Assembly: GCA_030512335.1 (NCBI GenBank) | Contig: JAULSU010000003.1 | Coordinates: forward strand, 1,612,001-1,676,000 | Origin: Immersiella caudata | Taxonomy: Eukaryota; Ascomycota; Sordariomycetes; Sordariales; Lasiosphaeriaceae | DNA: 64,000 bases | Direction of reading: 5' to 3' | Part shown: positions 23,201 through 34,000 of the stretch, one piece after another | Position numbering within the stretch: the stretch's first letter is position 1 | Layout: each line of letters opens with the position of its first letter | Notes under the pieces: generated by a model | The model's database searches: none | Told to the model about the DNA's origin: nothing | What the model saw: the letters and a program-made list of their open reading frames with translations, nothing else | Made by a program: the position numbers and the translations under genes

Positions 23201-24701
23201 ATGGTTCTGCAACGTGTGCCAGGCCTCACGCGATCCCGCTGCTCTTCCCATTCGCACCGGTGTCTTCAAGCTCCTCGATGAAAAGCTCGATGCCAAGAAC
23301 TCGAGCGCCTTCCGTCTGCCTGCCACGGTGCGTGACCTCTTTGAGGGCGTCCGCACCGGTCCCGACGGAGAGTACGAGGAGATTGTCAATGTCCCCAAGG
23401 TCCCGAAGAAGAAGAAGAACGATGAGGACGCCATCACAGACCTCTTCCGTCTTCGCGACGCTGAGGGCAACTTGGTCATTTGCCACAATTGCCAGAAGTC
23501 CAGCCAGAGCGACCGTGCAATTATCCCCTGCAGTGTCTGCGGGCTCCACTGGCACTTGGACTGCCTGGACCCTCCGCTTGCCAACCCGCCGGTGCTGCGA
23601 ACCTGGAAGTGCCCTTGTCACATTGAGGAGGTGCTCTCCAAGGTCCCTGGAACTCTTGGCCCTGCCCACAAGTTCAGGAAGATCAAGAATGCGCCCATTA
23701 TCAAGCCAGCATACAGCCGCGGCTATGTCAATAACGGATACATCGAGATAGATCTCGAAGATGACGACGATCACAGCGGTTGGAAGGATGTTGAGTCGTA
23801 TGGCCGGACGGTCCGTCTCCCGGAGAAGGGCATCAAGCTGGACTTTTTGTCTCGGTATGTTCGACTTTTGATATCGCATTTCTTGCGCCTTGACTAATAA
23901 TCCTTCAGCACACGCGAGAACCGCAAAGGCAAGCCCATTCCTCCCCTGGGGCATGGCATGCATCCTGCTGTCGCTGCAAAGAAGTGTCCGATTGATAAGG
24001 CCACTCTGGACCACCAGCAAGCAGCGTACAACCTTGCACAGTTCAGCGGTCAAGGAACGGCATCCCTTGACAATCTCGTTGACGCTTTGCTCTCCGAAGC
24101 AGACCCCGATGTGATCAGCCTGATGGCTCGAGCACGCTCAGAGAATTTGACGGCCAACCAGGCACTTGATCATATGGATGAGCAGGGCCTCCGCGCCATG
24201 TATGCCCAGGTCGAGCTCATGAAGAGCCGCATCGAGCAGCTCTTGAACCCAGGCACACCGGACCAGTCATCCCCCCAGCCGGCAATCGCGCTGTCTGGCG
24301 CTACGCAAGAGCAGTCGGCCCGCGTTCCGAGTCTGACGCATTCCCAAACTACGGATGCTGACTCAGAGAATCCCCTCACGAGCCAACAGACCCCACGCAA
24401 AGTCGGTCTCGACTCCGTCAATCGCTCAAAGGAGAAGAACCTCCCTTCGCCACCCGCGACGGACGTTGTGGTGGCTACCAGCCAAACCGAGGAGGATAAG
24501 TCATTGACCCCCAATGGGGATGGTGACGATGACCAGCTCGGTTCGTCCCCCGCTGATGAGAACACGACGGCGGAAGACAACATTCCCGTCACGCCCACAG
24601 ACGGCAAGCTGATGAATGGCGACGATTCCGTCGTTGTCAAAGAGCCGCACAACGACAAGACAGCTGTCGAGATCGAAGATGACGGCATGGACCTTGATTG
24701 A
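20278..24701 (+). CDS. Double PHD-finger protein, Rco1-like (Rpd3S/Clr6-type deacetylase complex)
   Basis: Four exons, 20278-22508, 22584-22671, 23067-23854 and 23909-24701, encode 1299 residues. PHD1 (about 778-824) reads CSSCSGNGQLICCDGC, then FHFSCVHPPL and WFCNVC, the full Cys4-His-Cys3 pattern. PHD2 (about 912-960) reads CHNCQKS, IPCSVCGLHWHLDC and WKCPCH. This paired arrangement with the conserved DLFEGVRTG segment between the fingers resembles yeast Rco1, the Rpd3S subunit that reads unmodified H3 tails while Eaf3 reads H3K36 methylation. The N-terminal 770 residues are largely disordered, with Pro-Ala and Glu-Pro repeats near 348-380, many Ser/Lys/Arg patches and a conserved patch at 220-330 (AIDEALGSF-like VDEALGSFRYP). 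The start is the first ATG after a CT-rich leader. Intron 2 is unusually long (395 nt). Confidence 0.82.
21322..21420 (+). repeat. Coding microsatellites: (CCCGCA)n then (GAGCCTGAGCCC)n
   Basis: Inside the Rco1-like gene, about five hexamer copies encode a Pro-Ala run and are followed by 6- to 12-nt units encoding Glu-Pro repeats. Both repeats are in frame, so length changes would alter only the linker. Confidence 0.85.
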
Positions 24702-27379
24702 ACAACTCCAGAGAATTGCGGGCCGAGGAAATACTTGATACCCGCCCGGTCAGCAGAATACATGCTGATCTGGATTGCTAGCTTGAGAAGGCGAGGCTAG
24801 GCGCTCGGAAGAGGCCGATTGATGCCCTATGCAGTGACAATCCGGTGACGCTTCGCTGGCCAAACATATCTAGGCAATTGAATCAACAATGTCGGGTTAC
24901 TTGAGAATACTCGAAAGGGCGCGACTTTTACGCCCGGGGTTTCAAAGGCACATTCGCCAGGGCCTCGATATATAGCGCCTGGAGCTATGAGGATGCGGTC
25001 TCCGCATCGGGCTCGAAATATTTGACGACAAGGATGGAAGTCGCCGTCACGATGAAGGTACAAATGAGCCTGGCAAGCGAGGGAACGGCAAGACTCCTTC
25101 AGACCGAACTACTCCGGTGTCCACCAACCAACTAGGGTGGCAGATGGAAGATGGGGAGACATGGGGCAGGACGGGAGGTGAATGATGCGCAGGCCCACGG
25201 GCTTTGCTCCTGCTACACCACAGGGCAGCACGACGGTTTGGGACCCCCCTCCTTTATCATAGATGATCGACATACATATTTCTTTACTCTTTTCTTTTCG
25301 TGCGTGTGACAATTGTTGTTTGTACATCAACATGGGAATGGTGGCGATCTGGCCTTATTTGCGACGGTGGTGTTGTACCTTGGGGTTTTTTTTCTGTTTC
25401 CTCCATTTGCCACAAAACCTCCTTGTGTTGGGACAGGCTTCAGGTTTGTCCCTCACCTCTCTCTTGTGTAATGGGGTGGTTTCTATGGCGGAATCAGATA
25501 TTTGGGTCATTGGGCATCTATGGCGACGGTAGGGATCAAGGCATGGCGTTGTCACAACACCTTTTTGAGTGTTGTTTGTTATTATTACACCACATATACC
25601 GAGGACGGTGGGCCGAGAAGGATTCTGTGCGTAGCACATAAGATTGGTGAAGACGAGGTGCGAAGAGAGCTGCAAAGTTGAGTGATGGGCAGAGGCAGAT
25701 TGAGGCAGCTATGAGGATTGAGATACCAAATAAACGGATATCTTCTCGTCTAAAAATGCTTGCTCCGGCTTCATTGCGAATGCGATGTGAATCTGACGTT
25801 GGGGTGCGACTTGCTCGAGGACAGGGCTGAGGAACTAATCCGCAACTTCCAATTTGCCAACAATGTCGACAGTAAAGGACACCTTTTCAGTCTGATGTTT
25901 CTCATTGATGCATTACATGCCCCATGGAAACTCTCGCTGTTGGGAGTATCATCAAGTCTTGGGAGGTCGTAAGGCAATCTTTTCTCACGCCTATCCTCGA
26001 CAGTTTCCTCGAGCGGATGATCTGATCTTCATCAAGCCGACGAAATATTTGTTTGGCGGTTTAGGAGCGGCTTTGATCTTTAACAATGGGTAGCATTCGG
26101 TAACCCTTCCATAGCCCCTTTCCATCCCTTTCCCAAACCCCTTCCAACCCTTATCTGACCCTTCACCAAAGCCCTTTCCAACCCGTTTCCTACCCGTTGG
26201 GAAGTAGGAGGAAAACAGACAACGACACAGTTACCACTTCCCAGCTCCTCTCGTCCAAGTTGAGTCCGACCAGCTTACCAACGGCAACAATTGCAGGATG
26301 TATTTAGCAACAGGAACCGACCAAACGGAACTCGTGAAGGCACCTATGAGAAACTGCCTATACGCCAAATGACTTAGGAGGGCTACCCCTATCCGATTTA
26401 CATCACACAGCCACATGATCACACAAGTCATCGGGGATACATCGTCGGTACTCGGTCTCCAAATCATACATTACACGCCGTCTCATGACCTGGTTGATGC
26501 TCGCCAACAAAAGAACATACCTCATAGGATTCCGCAGAGAGTGGGGTCCAAGTCACTAGAGCTATCTACCACACCCCTTAAATCACAACCACCCAGCCCC
26601 TTCCTATCCCACCCCAGCCATCGATTCAGCTAGGCCAGCACACGACACGACACACATAACCGGAGAGAAATAAACAGGACAAACAGCAAGCTGATCAAAA
26701 ACTAAACATTCTCTACAAGAAAGGAATAATTGTCTGCGTGTAGTCTGTAATGCGGGAGCGTAGTCTTTTTGGTTGTTGGTTGTTTTGTCTCCAGCCTAAC
26801 CCACCAGGGTGCAACGAGAGAGACAGAGCACGCCCTCCATGACCTCCTCCAGCTTTTCTTCGTGCCTGATAAACCACAGCCCACCTGCCTACCGCCCCTT
26901 TTGTGTTTGACCGACCGACCGTTCCAAGGACGGACCGATATGCTCTTCCAGCGCTAGCTAGCCAGTTCACAGTTTTCACTGCCCATCTCCCCGCCCTTCG
27001 AAACCCGAAGCCCCAGTAAACAGAACAAGACACCAGACAAAACAAGGCCCATACCGTACTCAGCAACCAGAAAATGTACCACACAAGAAGAGCCCCAATC
27101 CCATGAGGCAAAAAAGTCCTTAAAACAAGCCACACGGCTCGCATTGGCACACGAATCAACGCAAGCGTCTAGAGCGAGTGACATGGGCATCCATTGAAAT
27201 GCGAGTTTGCTCCGTCTACCGTAGAAACAGAACCGAAACAGCCCTTGTCTAAACAGGACTCCTTTACCCCATATGAAACCCGTGTTTTGAGCCTGCCAGA
27301 GGCGCAGCAGGCAACCGAAAGCGAGCCGTCGGCCGAGTTCATCTCTGCAGACATCCAATGTAAGTATCTGTCCAGCTAC
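24702..27379. other. Long intergenic stretch between convergent Rco1-like and PUF genes
   Basis: This is 2.68 kb between two stop codons, long for a 3'-to-3' gap. The longest open frames (for instance 26713-27159 minus) are hydrophobic by chance and have no family match. A C-run tract at 26104-26200 is listed separately. The left part includes a T-rich segment (25380-25400) and AAATAAA near 25726. Long 3' UTRs or a non-coding transcript could lie here. Confidence 0.5.
26115..26150 (-). other. Potential G-quadruplex on the minus strand
   Basis: On the plus strand there are C-runs at 26115-26118, 26126-26128, 26132-26134, 26138-26141 and 26148-26150. Read on the minus strand, these are G3-G4 runs with loops of 3-7 nt, which meets the usual G3N1-7 rule. 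The tract continues as imperfect CCCTTTCCA repeats to about 26200. Confidence 0.6.
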
Positions 27380-30300
27380 TCACTGACGACGGCGCCCATC
27401 GGGCTGCGGGCTGCGACCTACACGTCCACGCCTGGGATTGGCCGGCTCTTGCATGTATCCCATGTTCTGAACGTTCCCGACACCGCCATAACCGTACCCT
27501 GCCATCCCCATAGGATTGATGCCGAATCCCGGAGGAGCGAATTGCGCTTGACCAGAGGGCATACTGGGAAGTTGGCCGCCAGGAGGTTGGATCGGACTTC
27601 CGTTGGCGACATTCTGGTTGCGATATTGGTCAAACGATGGACTCGGGCTCTGGTATCCGCTGAACCCAGCTTGCATGGCGGGGAAGTAGTTGTTCATAGG
27701 CGGGCCTCCCCGGGACATCATGCTCTGCTGGAACTGGAGCTGCTGGAGCTGCGCCGGAGTCATTGGCGAACCGCTGGCTCCGAACATAGCTGCTGGAGGA
27801 GCAAACGCCGGGAACTGTTGGTTGAGACCTTGCTCCACACTCTCACTCCGAGGAATGCCAAAGCTCATGTCGTAATTTGCTTGGCCGGCAGCGGGATTGA
27901 GGGGGTTGTAAAACTGTGCGTTGTTACCATTGTTGAATGGAGCCCCTTGTTGTTGCTGTTGCTGCCCTTGGTGCTGGGCTTGTTGTTGGCCATGGTGTGG
28001 GGTATTGAGGCTAGCCTGACGCGACGTTGGGCGCTGTCGCTCGCCAGAGTTGTTGGCGGCGTGGTCCCGTGAGCCGGCGCCGCCACTACCGCTACCGGCG
28101 CCGCCCGGCCCGCTGCTTCCCCCACTGCTCCGGGTCGACAAGCCCACCTCGTCCATCAAACGCTTGTATCCTTGTCCAGGCTGAGCCTTGATGCGGATCA
28201 AAACGGCCTTCACGTTGTCAACTACTTGGGTTCGGAACGGCTCCTCGAAGAAGGGCGTGGTGAGAACCTTGAAGATCAAAGTCGCGCCGCATGCGTGGTC
28301 GCTCAGGATGGCCTCCAAGACCTGGTCGTTAGGGGTGCAGAAGAGCGCCTTAAGGATGGTGTCTCTAGCATCGGCCTCCGCCTTCTGGTTAATCACCTTC
28401 AGAACTGTCAGATAGGCAACCTTGTGCGTGCACAGATGGACGAGATACGGGACAAGCTGAGGAGACAAGACTGTTCGGCGTTGAGGGAACGTGCAAGTGT
28501 CGAGGAACCAAGTGAGAAGCAGCGCGCCGTTGGCGTTGGTGGCCAGCTGTACGCTGTGGAGAGCAATCGCTGCCGCGAGAACTCTCTGTTGAGGCTTCGT
28601 TGAGTGGTGGCTTTCCAAGCATGCCCGCATCGCACGAGCTCCGTAACGACCCTGAGCGATCTCCCACATCCTGCTCAACATGGCCTCGAAAATGAAGTCA
28701 TTAAAGGGGGCGCCGAACTTTAAGCAGCCTTGAAGCACGTAGTTGCCGTATTGGTCGAGGAAGAGTGGAACGGTGTAGGGACGGAGGTGTTCCACAATCA
28801 AGTTCATCTGCTGCTCTGTCTTGCAGACGTCGATGATCTTCTGCGCAGCCCAAGTGCCGTTCTTGTGCACGCCAATTTCTGCCATGTGAGGCGCAATCTC
28901 AGCAAGCATCGAGTTGCGGAGGTTGTCCGAGCAGTGCTCAAACAACTTCTGGACAACCGTGTTGCCAAGATAGTCTGATGACAGCTCGGCGATCTCAGGT
29001 AGCATGTCGATCGCGATATTCTCGATTTCCTGCTGGGACAAGGTCTGATTGTCGATTCTCTTGCGGATATCCCGAAGCTTTGGTGCGTCGTGGACCCGGG
29101 TGTGCGCAGGCTCCTTGATAGGAGGGATCTCGTCGACGAAGCCGTTGTACTGGATGGCTAGCTGCAGGCTTCCGGAAATTTGATACCGATCATCCTCCGT
29201 GGCCCCAAACTGCTGGACAATGTCCATGATCTCCTTCGTCATCTCATGCAGAGGCGGCACGGACGGTGTCAAATTCGAAGCCATCGGGGCCGGCGCAGCA
29301 TCGCCAGCCCCCGAGGCGGCATGTCCATTCTCCTGGCCCTTGGCGAAAGGGTCAGGACTCGGCGAAGGGAACGCTCCATCGTGGCCAGGAGTGTTTCCTG
29401 CCGAGGGCGGTTTGGCGAAGTTGATGCGAATGGGACCTGCTCCGGGGAAGATTTCCTTGCCGTTCATGCTTGCCTTGGCGGATATGGCGCTCTCGGTTCT
29501 CTCGAAGTTGACAAACCCGCAGTTCTTGTGCGTCAGGACCCTTGCGGACAGGATTGGACCGTAGGACTTGAACATCTCTGTCAACGTCGAGGTCGTCGTG
29601 GAAGTCGGAATGCTGCCGAGCCACAGCGCGCTTGTAGGCCCTTCCAGACCTTGTTCGTCAGCGCTCAGCAGGCCATTGCCGTTGTTGCGGCTGTTGGACC
29701 GTCCCAGCGACATGACAGCCACGGCCTGCGGAAGATCATCGTACTCCTTCTCGTCAGGCATTCGTATTTCAGCGGCGGTGATGGAGCTATCTAGCCTAGA
29801 CGGTTGGGGATAGTAGTTACGCAGGATACGGGATGCCGGGGTTTCCAAGACTCCCGCCGTCCTGGCGCGAGGACGAGCAGCCTGCGAAGCGAAGGCCTGA
29901 ACGGCAAGGTTGTGGTTATGGATCGCAGCGTTCGTAGCAGCCAGCTGGTCTTGTACCATTGCATATTGCGTCTCGAGAGAGATCTCGGGGTCAAAGTCGT
30001 CATCCTCCTCATCAGCATACTTATCCTTGTTGTTGACCGAGTAGGAGCGGAAGCGGTTGGCTGCCTTCGCAAAGTCGGCAAGGTTGGGGATGTAGGGGGT
30101 GGCGAGTTGGGCACGAGCGGGTTGCGGTGTTTCGGCCAGGCCCAGATAGTCCAGCGTTCTCATATGAACATCATTCTCTGCGGTTCCCTCGCGAGAGAAA
30201 TGAGACTGTGCAGGTGAGCTTGGTCCGTTGGAACCGATGCTGGCGATGCTCGCCAGCGTATTACCCCTCTCTCGACCCGCGCCAGGGTTCCAACTGCTGA

Positions 30301-31043
30301 AGATCGACGGGCCAAACGGCGAGCTTGTGCCCGGGATGTGCGCGAAAGGACTTCGCTGAGGCATGGAGCCAGCTCGAAGCCTTGACAACAATGTAGAGTT
30401 GCTCAGATTCTCGGCGGGATCGAGACCAGGTGACGGTGACTTGAACGGCGTGTGCGTCGGGCTGGGTCGCGATGTCTTGGAGGCCAGGGCCGGAATGCTT
30501 AGCAGCCCGTTGCCAGCTCCGCCAGGTGAGAATCTCGACGGCACCGTGCCCGCACGGGCACGACGAGTCTGCGGCAGGCTCTCGGGCGTGGGGAGTTGGG
30601 TGAAGTCAGGGAACCCATCGGTTGGCGACTCGGGGATGTTTTCGCGGAGAGGAGTCGAGTTGCCGCTGGTCGGGGGCCCACCCCATGGGTTTACCGGCAT
30701 ACCCGAAACGCCTTCTTGGGCTTGGATCTCTCTCGCTCTATATCAGAATCCAGCATCAGCCGCGGCCCTCTTGAATTATCGCCAATACTTACCGTTTAGA
30801 AAATAGACGACCGGCTGCTGCCATGTCGTGTGAAGGAGAGCCCGCGCCCGAGCGAGGGGCGCCCGACATCTTGCTGGAGGAGCTGAGGCCGGGGGAAAGG
30901 CCAAAGGGAGAACGCGCCGCGCCGGCGGATTGAGGCTCGTTAGGAGAAGTGCTTGTGGGCGATCCAGAGCGGTTCTGGGAATTTGCCGTGTTTGGGGGGT
31001 AGCCGATCGTCAGATGCTCGTTCGGTCTGGAAGAAGTTGACAT
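27380..31043 (-). CDS. RRM + Pumilio (PUF) RNA-binding protein, Jsn1/Puf1-like
   Basis: Two exons, 31043-30793 and 30737-27380, encode 1202 residues. Yeast Jsn1/Puf1 and Puf2 combine an RRM with PUF repeats and bind mRNAs for membrane and mitochondrion-linked proteins. Here the RRM (about 454-525) has ALWLGSIPTSTTTSTLTEMF and NCGFVNFER. The PUF array (about 610-945) has clear repeats such as LSSDYLGNTVVQKLFEHCSD, HKNGTWAAQKIIDVC, YGNYVLQGCLKFG and YGARAMRACLESH. The N-terminal 450 residues are Ser/Pro-rich; the C-terminal 250 are Gly/Gln/Asn-rich with a short poly-Gln. The 55-nt intron near the 5' end (GTAAGT to ATATAG) joins KR to AREIQAQEG. A terminal 77-nt intron ending at a CTGCAG downstream of the stop is possible; it would alter only the last residues. 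Confidence 0.92.
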
Positions 31044-34000
31044 TATCGATTATTTTATTCAACCCTCATAATCTATCCCCTCGTTCCCGACAAGGCAGAG
31101 TGTCTATCCAGCCGGGCCACGGATCAGTGGCCAGACGAGGCAGTAGATGGGGGCTCAAAAGGGATGTCGTTTGACTCGAAGTCGCGGCGTCAACACTGCG
31201 CCTGTGGCGGAGATATGGGCGGATGCGTGGGGCGCCGATCTCGAAACAGCCGTGTGATCTTGAACCGCAGAGGAAATGACCTCCAATTGCGCAGGATCGA
31301 AGGAATGTCGGGTGAAGCGCTTCTAGTTGAAGCTCGAATGGGTGACGGCGGCTAGGCGAAGCTCGCAATGCGATTGCAGCAATCGGTGTCGAGGGTGCCC
31401 AAACTGCCTGGTCTATCAAATTGGATGGGAAAAAAGTCGTCGTCAGACGGTTGGTGGTGGAGAATAAAATCCGGACTCGATGATTGCTGTCGGTCGGCAA
31501 GGAGCGTCAGGGCAACGAGATGGGGTCGGGTGATCAAGGCGAGCGGGCGATGGAGCACAGGAGGTCGCGAGGCGACGACGTTGGGATGAACGAGCTGGCG
31601 ATGCTGTCTCGACTCTCAACCTCGGGATCTGAGATTTCGTCGCTCGACGATGGTCCTTTCTCGGCCGGCCTCTAGCGCGCGGGGACCTGGAAACGCAAGG
31701 AGAGGGGAGAATATAAGGCGCTTCAATAATATACAGGCGTCATTAGGTAGGGAATTGAGCCTGGAGAAAGGGATGGCAAGTCGAAAATGAGGAGGACAGA
31801 AGCCAGCGGGGGCAACCAAGAGGAGAGGGCACGAATTCGATTCGGGGGTTGATTGACGAGTTAAAAGGGAAAGGGTGAAACGTCCGTTTAGGGGTGAAAG
31901 CTACGTAGTTTTTTTTTTTCAGGATTTTTGTTCTCTTCGAAGCAGCTCCTCCCCAAGGGCCTGCTGGGCCGCACGGCTACTGGCCAAGCACCCCGGCCAC
32001 TCACTGCAACCAGGCTGCTAGGGTGCTGGGGTGGAGCCGTGTGCAGGACGGCGTCCAATTGAGCAAGTGTTGGCGGGGGACGGGACGTTCAACTGCTCCT
32101 AAAACGGAACAACCTGACCTGGGAGCTGCTTTGCACCGACTCTCTGACAGGCTGCTGGGGCAAGCTGTCAGTGAGGACAGTTCCGTTGGTAGTGTTGCGT
32201 TGGTAGAGACGTCGTTCGGGTGGTTCAGGCCAGTATCTCGATTTGACAGGAGCTAGCGATGGGCGTCGTGGCCTCTGCTGCCGGCTGCCGACGTTGGCGA
32301 TCCATGGATGCTATGTGCGGACACAACCCTGGCTCGTTGGGAGATATTCCTCATTCTCTGGTGTGATGCTTGCCCATATTGACGCACAGTCGCCAAGTTG
32401 GCACCGTTTAACGAGCATGCAGTTCCATGTCGTGCTGCAAACACCCAAACTGTTGCAGGGAACAGTCCATCACACATCGAGTCCCGTGCCCACCGCGGCC
32501 CCCAGGCACGAAACTCCAGACTCGAGACCTGAGCCATGACTGAGAGTCAATGTTCTCTCAGCACCGTACCCCCTTTCGGCTAAAGCTACACGCACCCGCA
32601 TATGAGGTGCAATCGACGAGGCAGCGCGCTCCACGTCCGCCAGATCCGGAGCGTCGCTGTCCTGCGCCTCAGCTGGCACCCAGTGCAACACGACCACTCC
32701 TCGACAAACGACACTATCGATAGCGGCATGAAAAGACAGGTGTCGATATGGATAGAGTTGAAGAGGGCTGCTCCCTTCTCCTCGGGCTGACGGGAGGCGG
32801 TGGCAGGTCCCGCATGCAAACCAAGGAACTTGGGTTCCTCCAGAAGCTGTGAAGTCTTGATTTGACATCAACTAGTTATTGGGACCCCAGCGACTAGCAG
32901 CAGGCGTAATCCGTAGATCAAAAAACGCCGTGGTATTCCCTGATCACCCGGCACTCGGGAGTGGCCCACGGCACAGGGGGGCCCTTCTGGAAGCCTTGCT
33001 TTATCGAGACATGCAACCAACTGTTCGCTTGTCGAGGATATATTGTGGCTTGGAAGAGCCCATTCATGCTTTCATTCATCTTCGACCAGGCACGACAGCG
33101 GAACGACGCGGCAAACCATGGGTTTGAGATGCTGGCCTCCTCCGCCAACGTCAGATAGAGGAGGTGGCCGCCTCGTGCCTTGGATGCAACTGCGAGGCTA
33201 GGGTCAATGCGTGCGCTCCTTTGCGCGCGGCCGCTCGCCAACAGCCCAGCAAGGGATGAGAATGAGTGAGCGCCCCGCAAAGAGGCAGCCTCACTCACCA
33301 CGCGGCAAATCCAATCCCCTTTTCCAGAATGGCGTTGCATAACCGGGCGCCGACTGTTTAAGATGCGTGCTAAAGTTCTAACAGAGACCGAGCTGCCGAC
33401 TGGCAAGGAGCGCGCCAATCAACTCGGCGGGGCAGAAGGATGCAGCTGATCTGCTTGAGAACCTGAAACGTCCCCAACCCCTGCGGGTGGACTTGCCCTG
33501 CGTTGTCCGTGGTGGTGCCCTGGATGTGTGGGGCACTAGATCTCACCAATCAGCGTAACTGCCCCTGTGATGCGAAGCGACAGCTCGACGGATCTGCCAG
33601 CCAAGAACCGCGAGGCGATCCCGATAGGGTCCATTGCTTTTTTCAGGGGGCTCGCTCGGGGGATCTAGCCGCTCGCGAACAACACCTCTTTTTTGCTTTG
33701 CGACGGTCCATCTCTAGCAGCAGTGTCGCACACCCAGCAGCAAGGCAACGCTGGAGGCGTTCTTCCCCGCATTCTCCGGGACTGGAGGCCAGCTTGTTCC
33801 TAGCTAATTTTATTTGTGCCGCTGCCGACCTGGCTGCAGCACAAACCTCGAGAGGTGCTCTGATCACAGCAGGCTGACTGCGGCCACCTGAGCCAAACCC
33901 ATCCCACCAAACCACAACTCACACCACACCTTCCCGACCCAGGCCCACTGCGGTGGAACTCCCCGGTACGTGCCGCCCTGATGAAGTCAGGGCACGCTTC

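Noticed and set aside
26713..27159. 148-codon hydrophobic minus-strand frame
   Set aside because: Low-information Trp/Leu/Gly sequence in a 3' flank with no ATG context, no homologue known to me and no codon bias.
27340..27460. Extra terminal intron in the PUF gene (GTAGGT to CTGCAG)
   Set aside because: It would change only the last few residues, and the simple stop at 27380 already gives a plausible end; kept as an alternative in the gene entry only.
27194..28072. 292-codon plus-strand frame across the PUF gene 3' part
   Set aside because: Antisense shadow of a clear PUF-protein coding region; no motif of its own.
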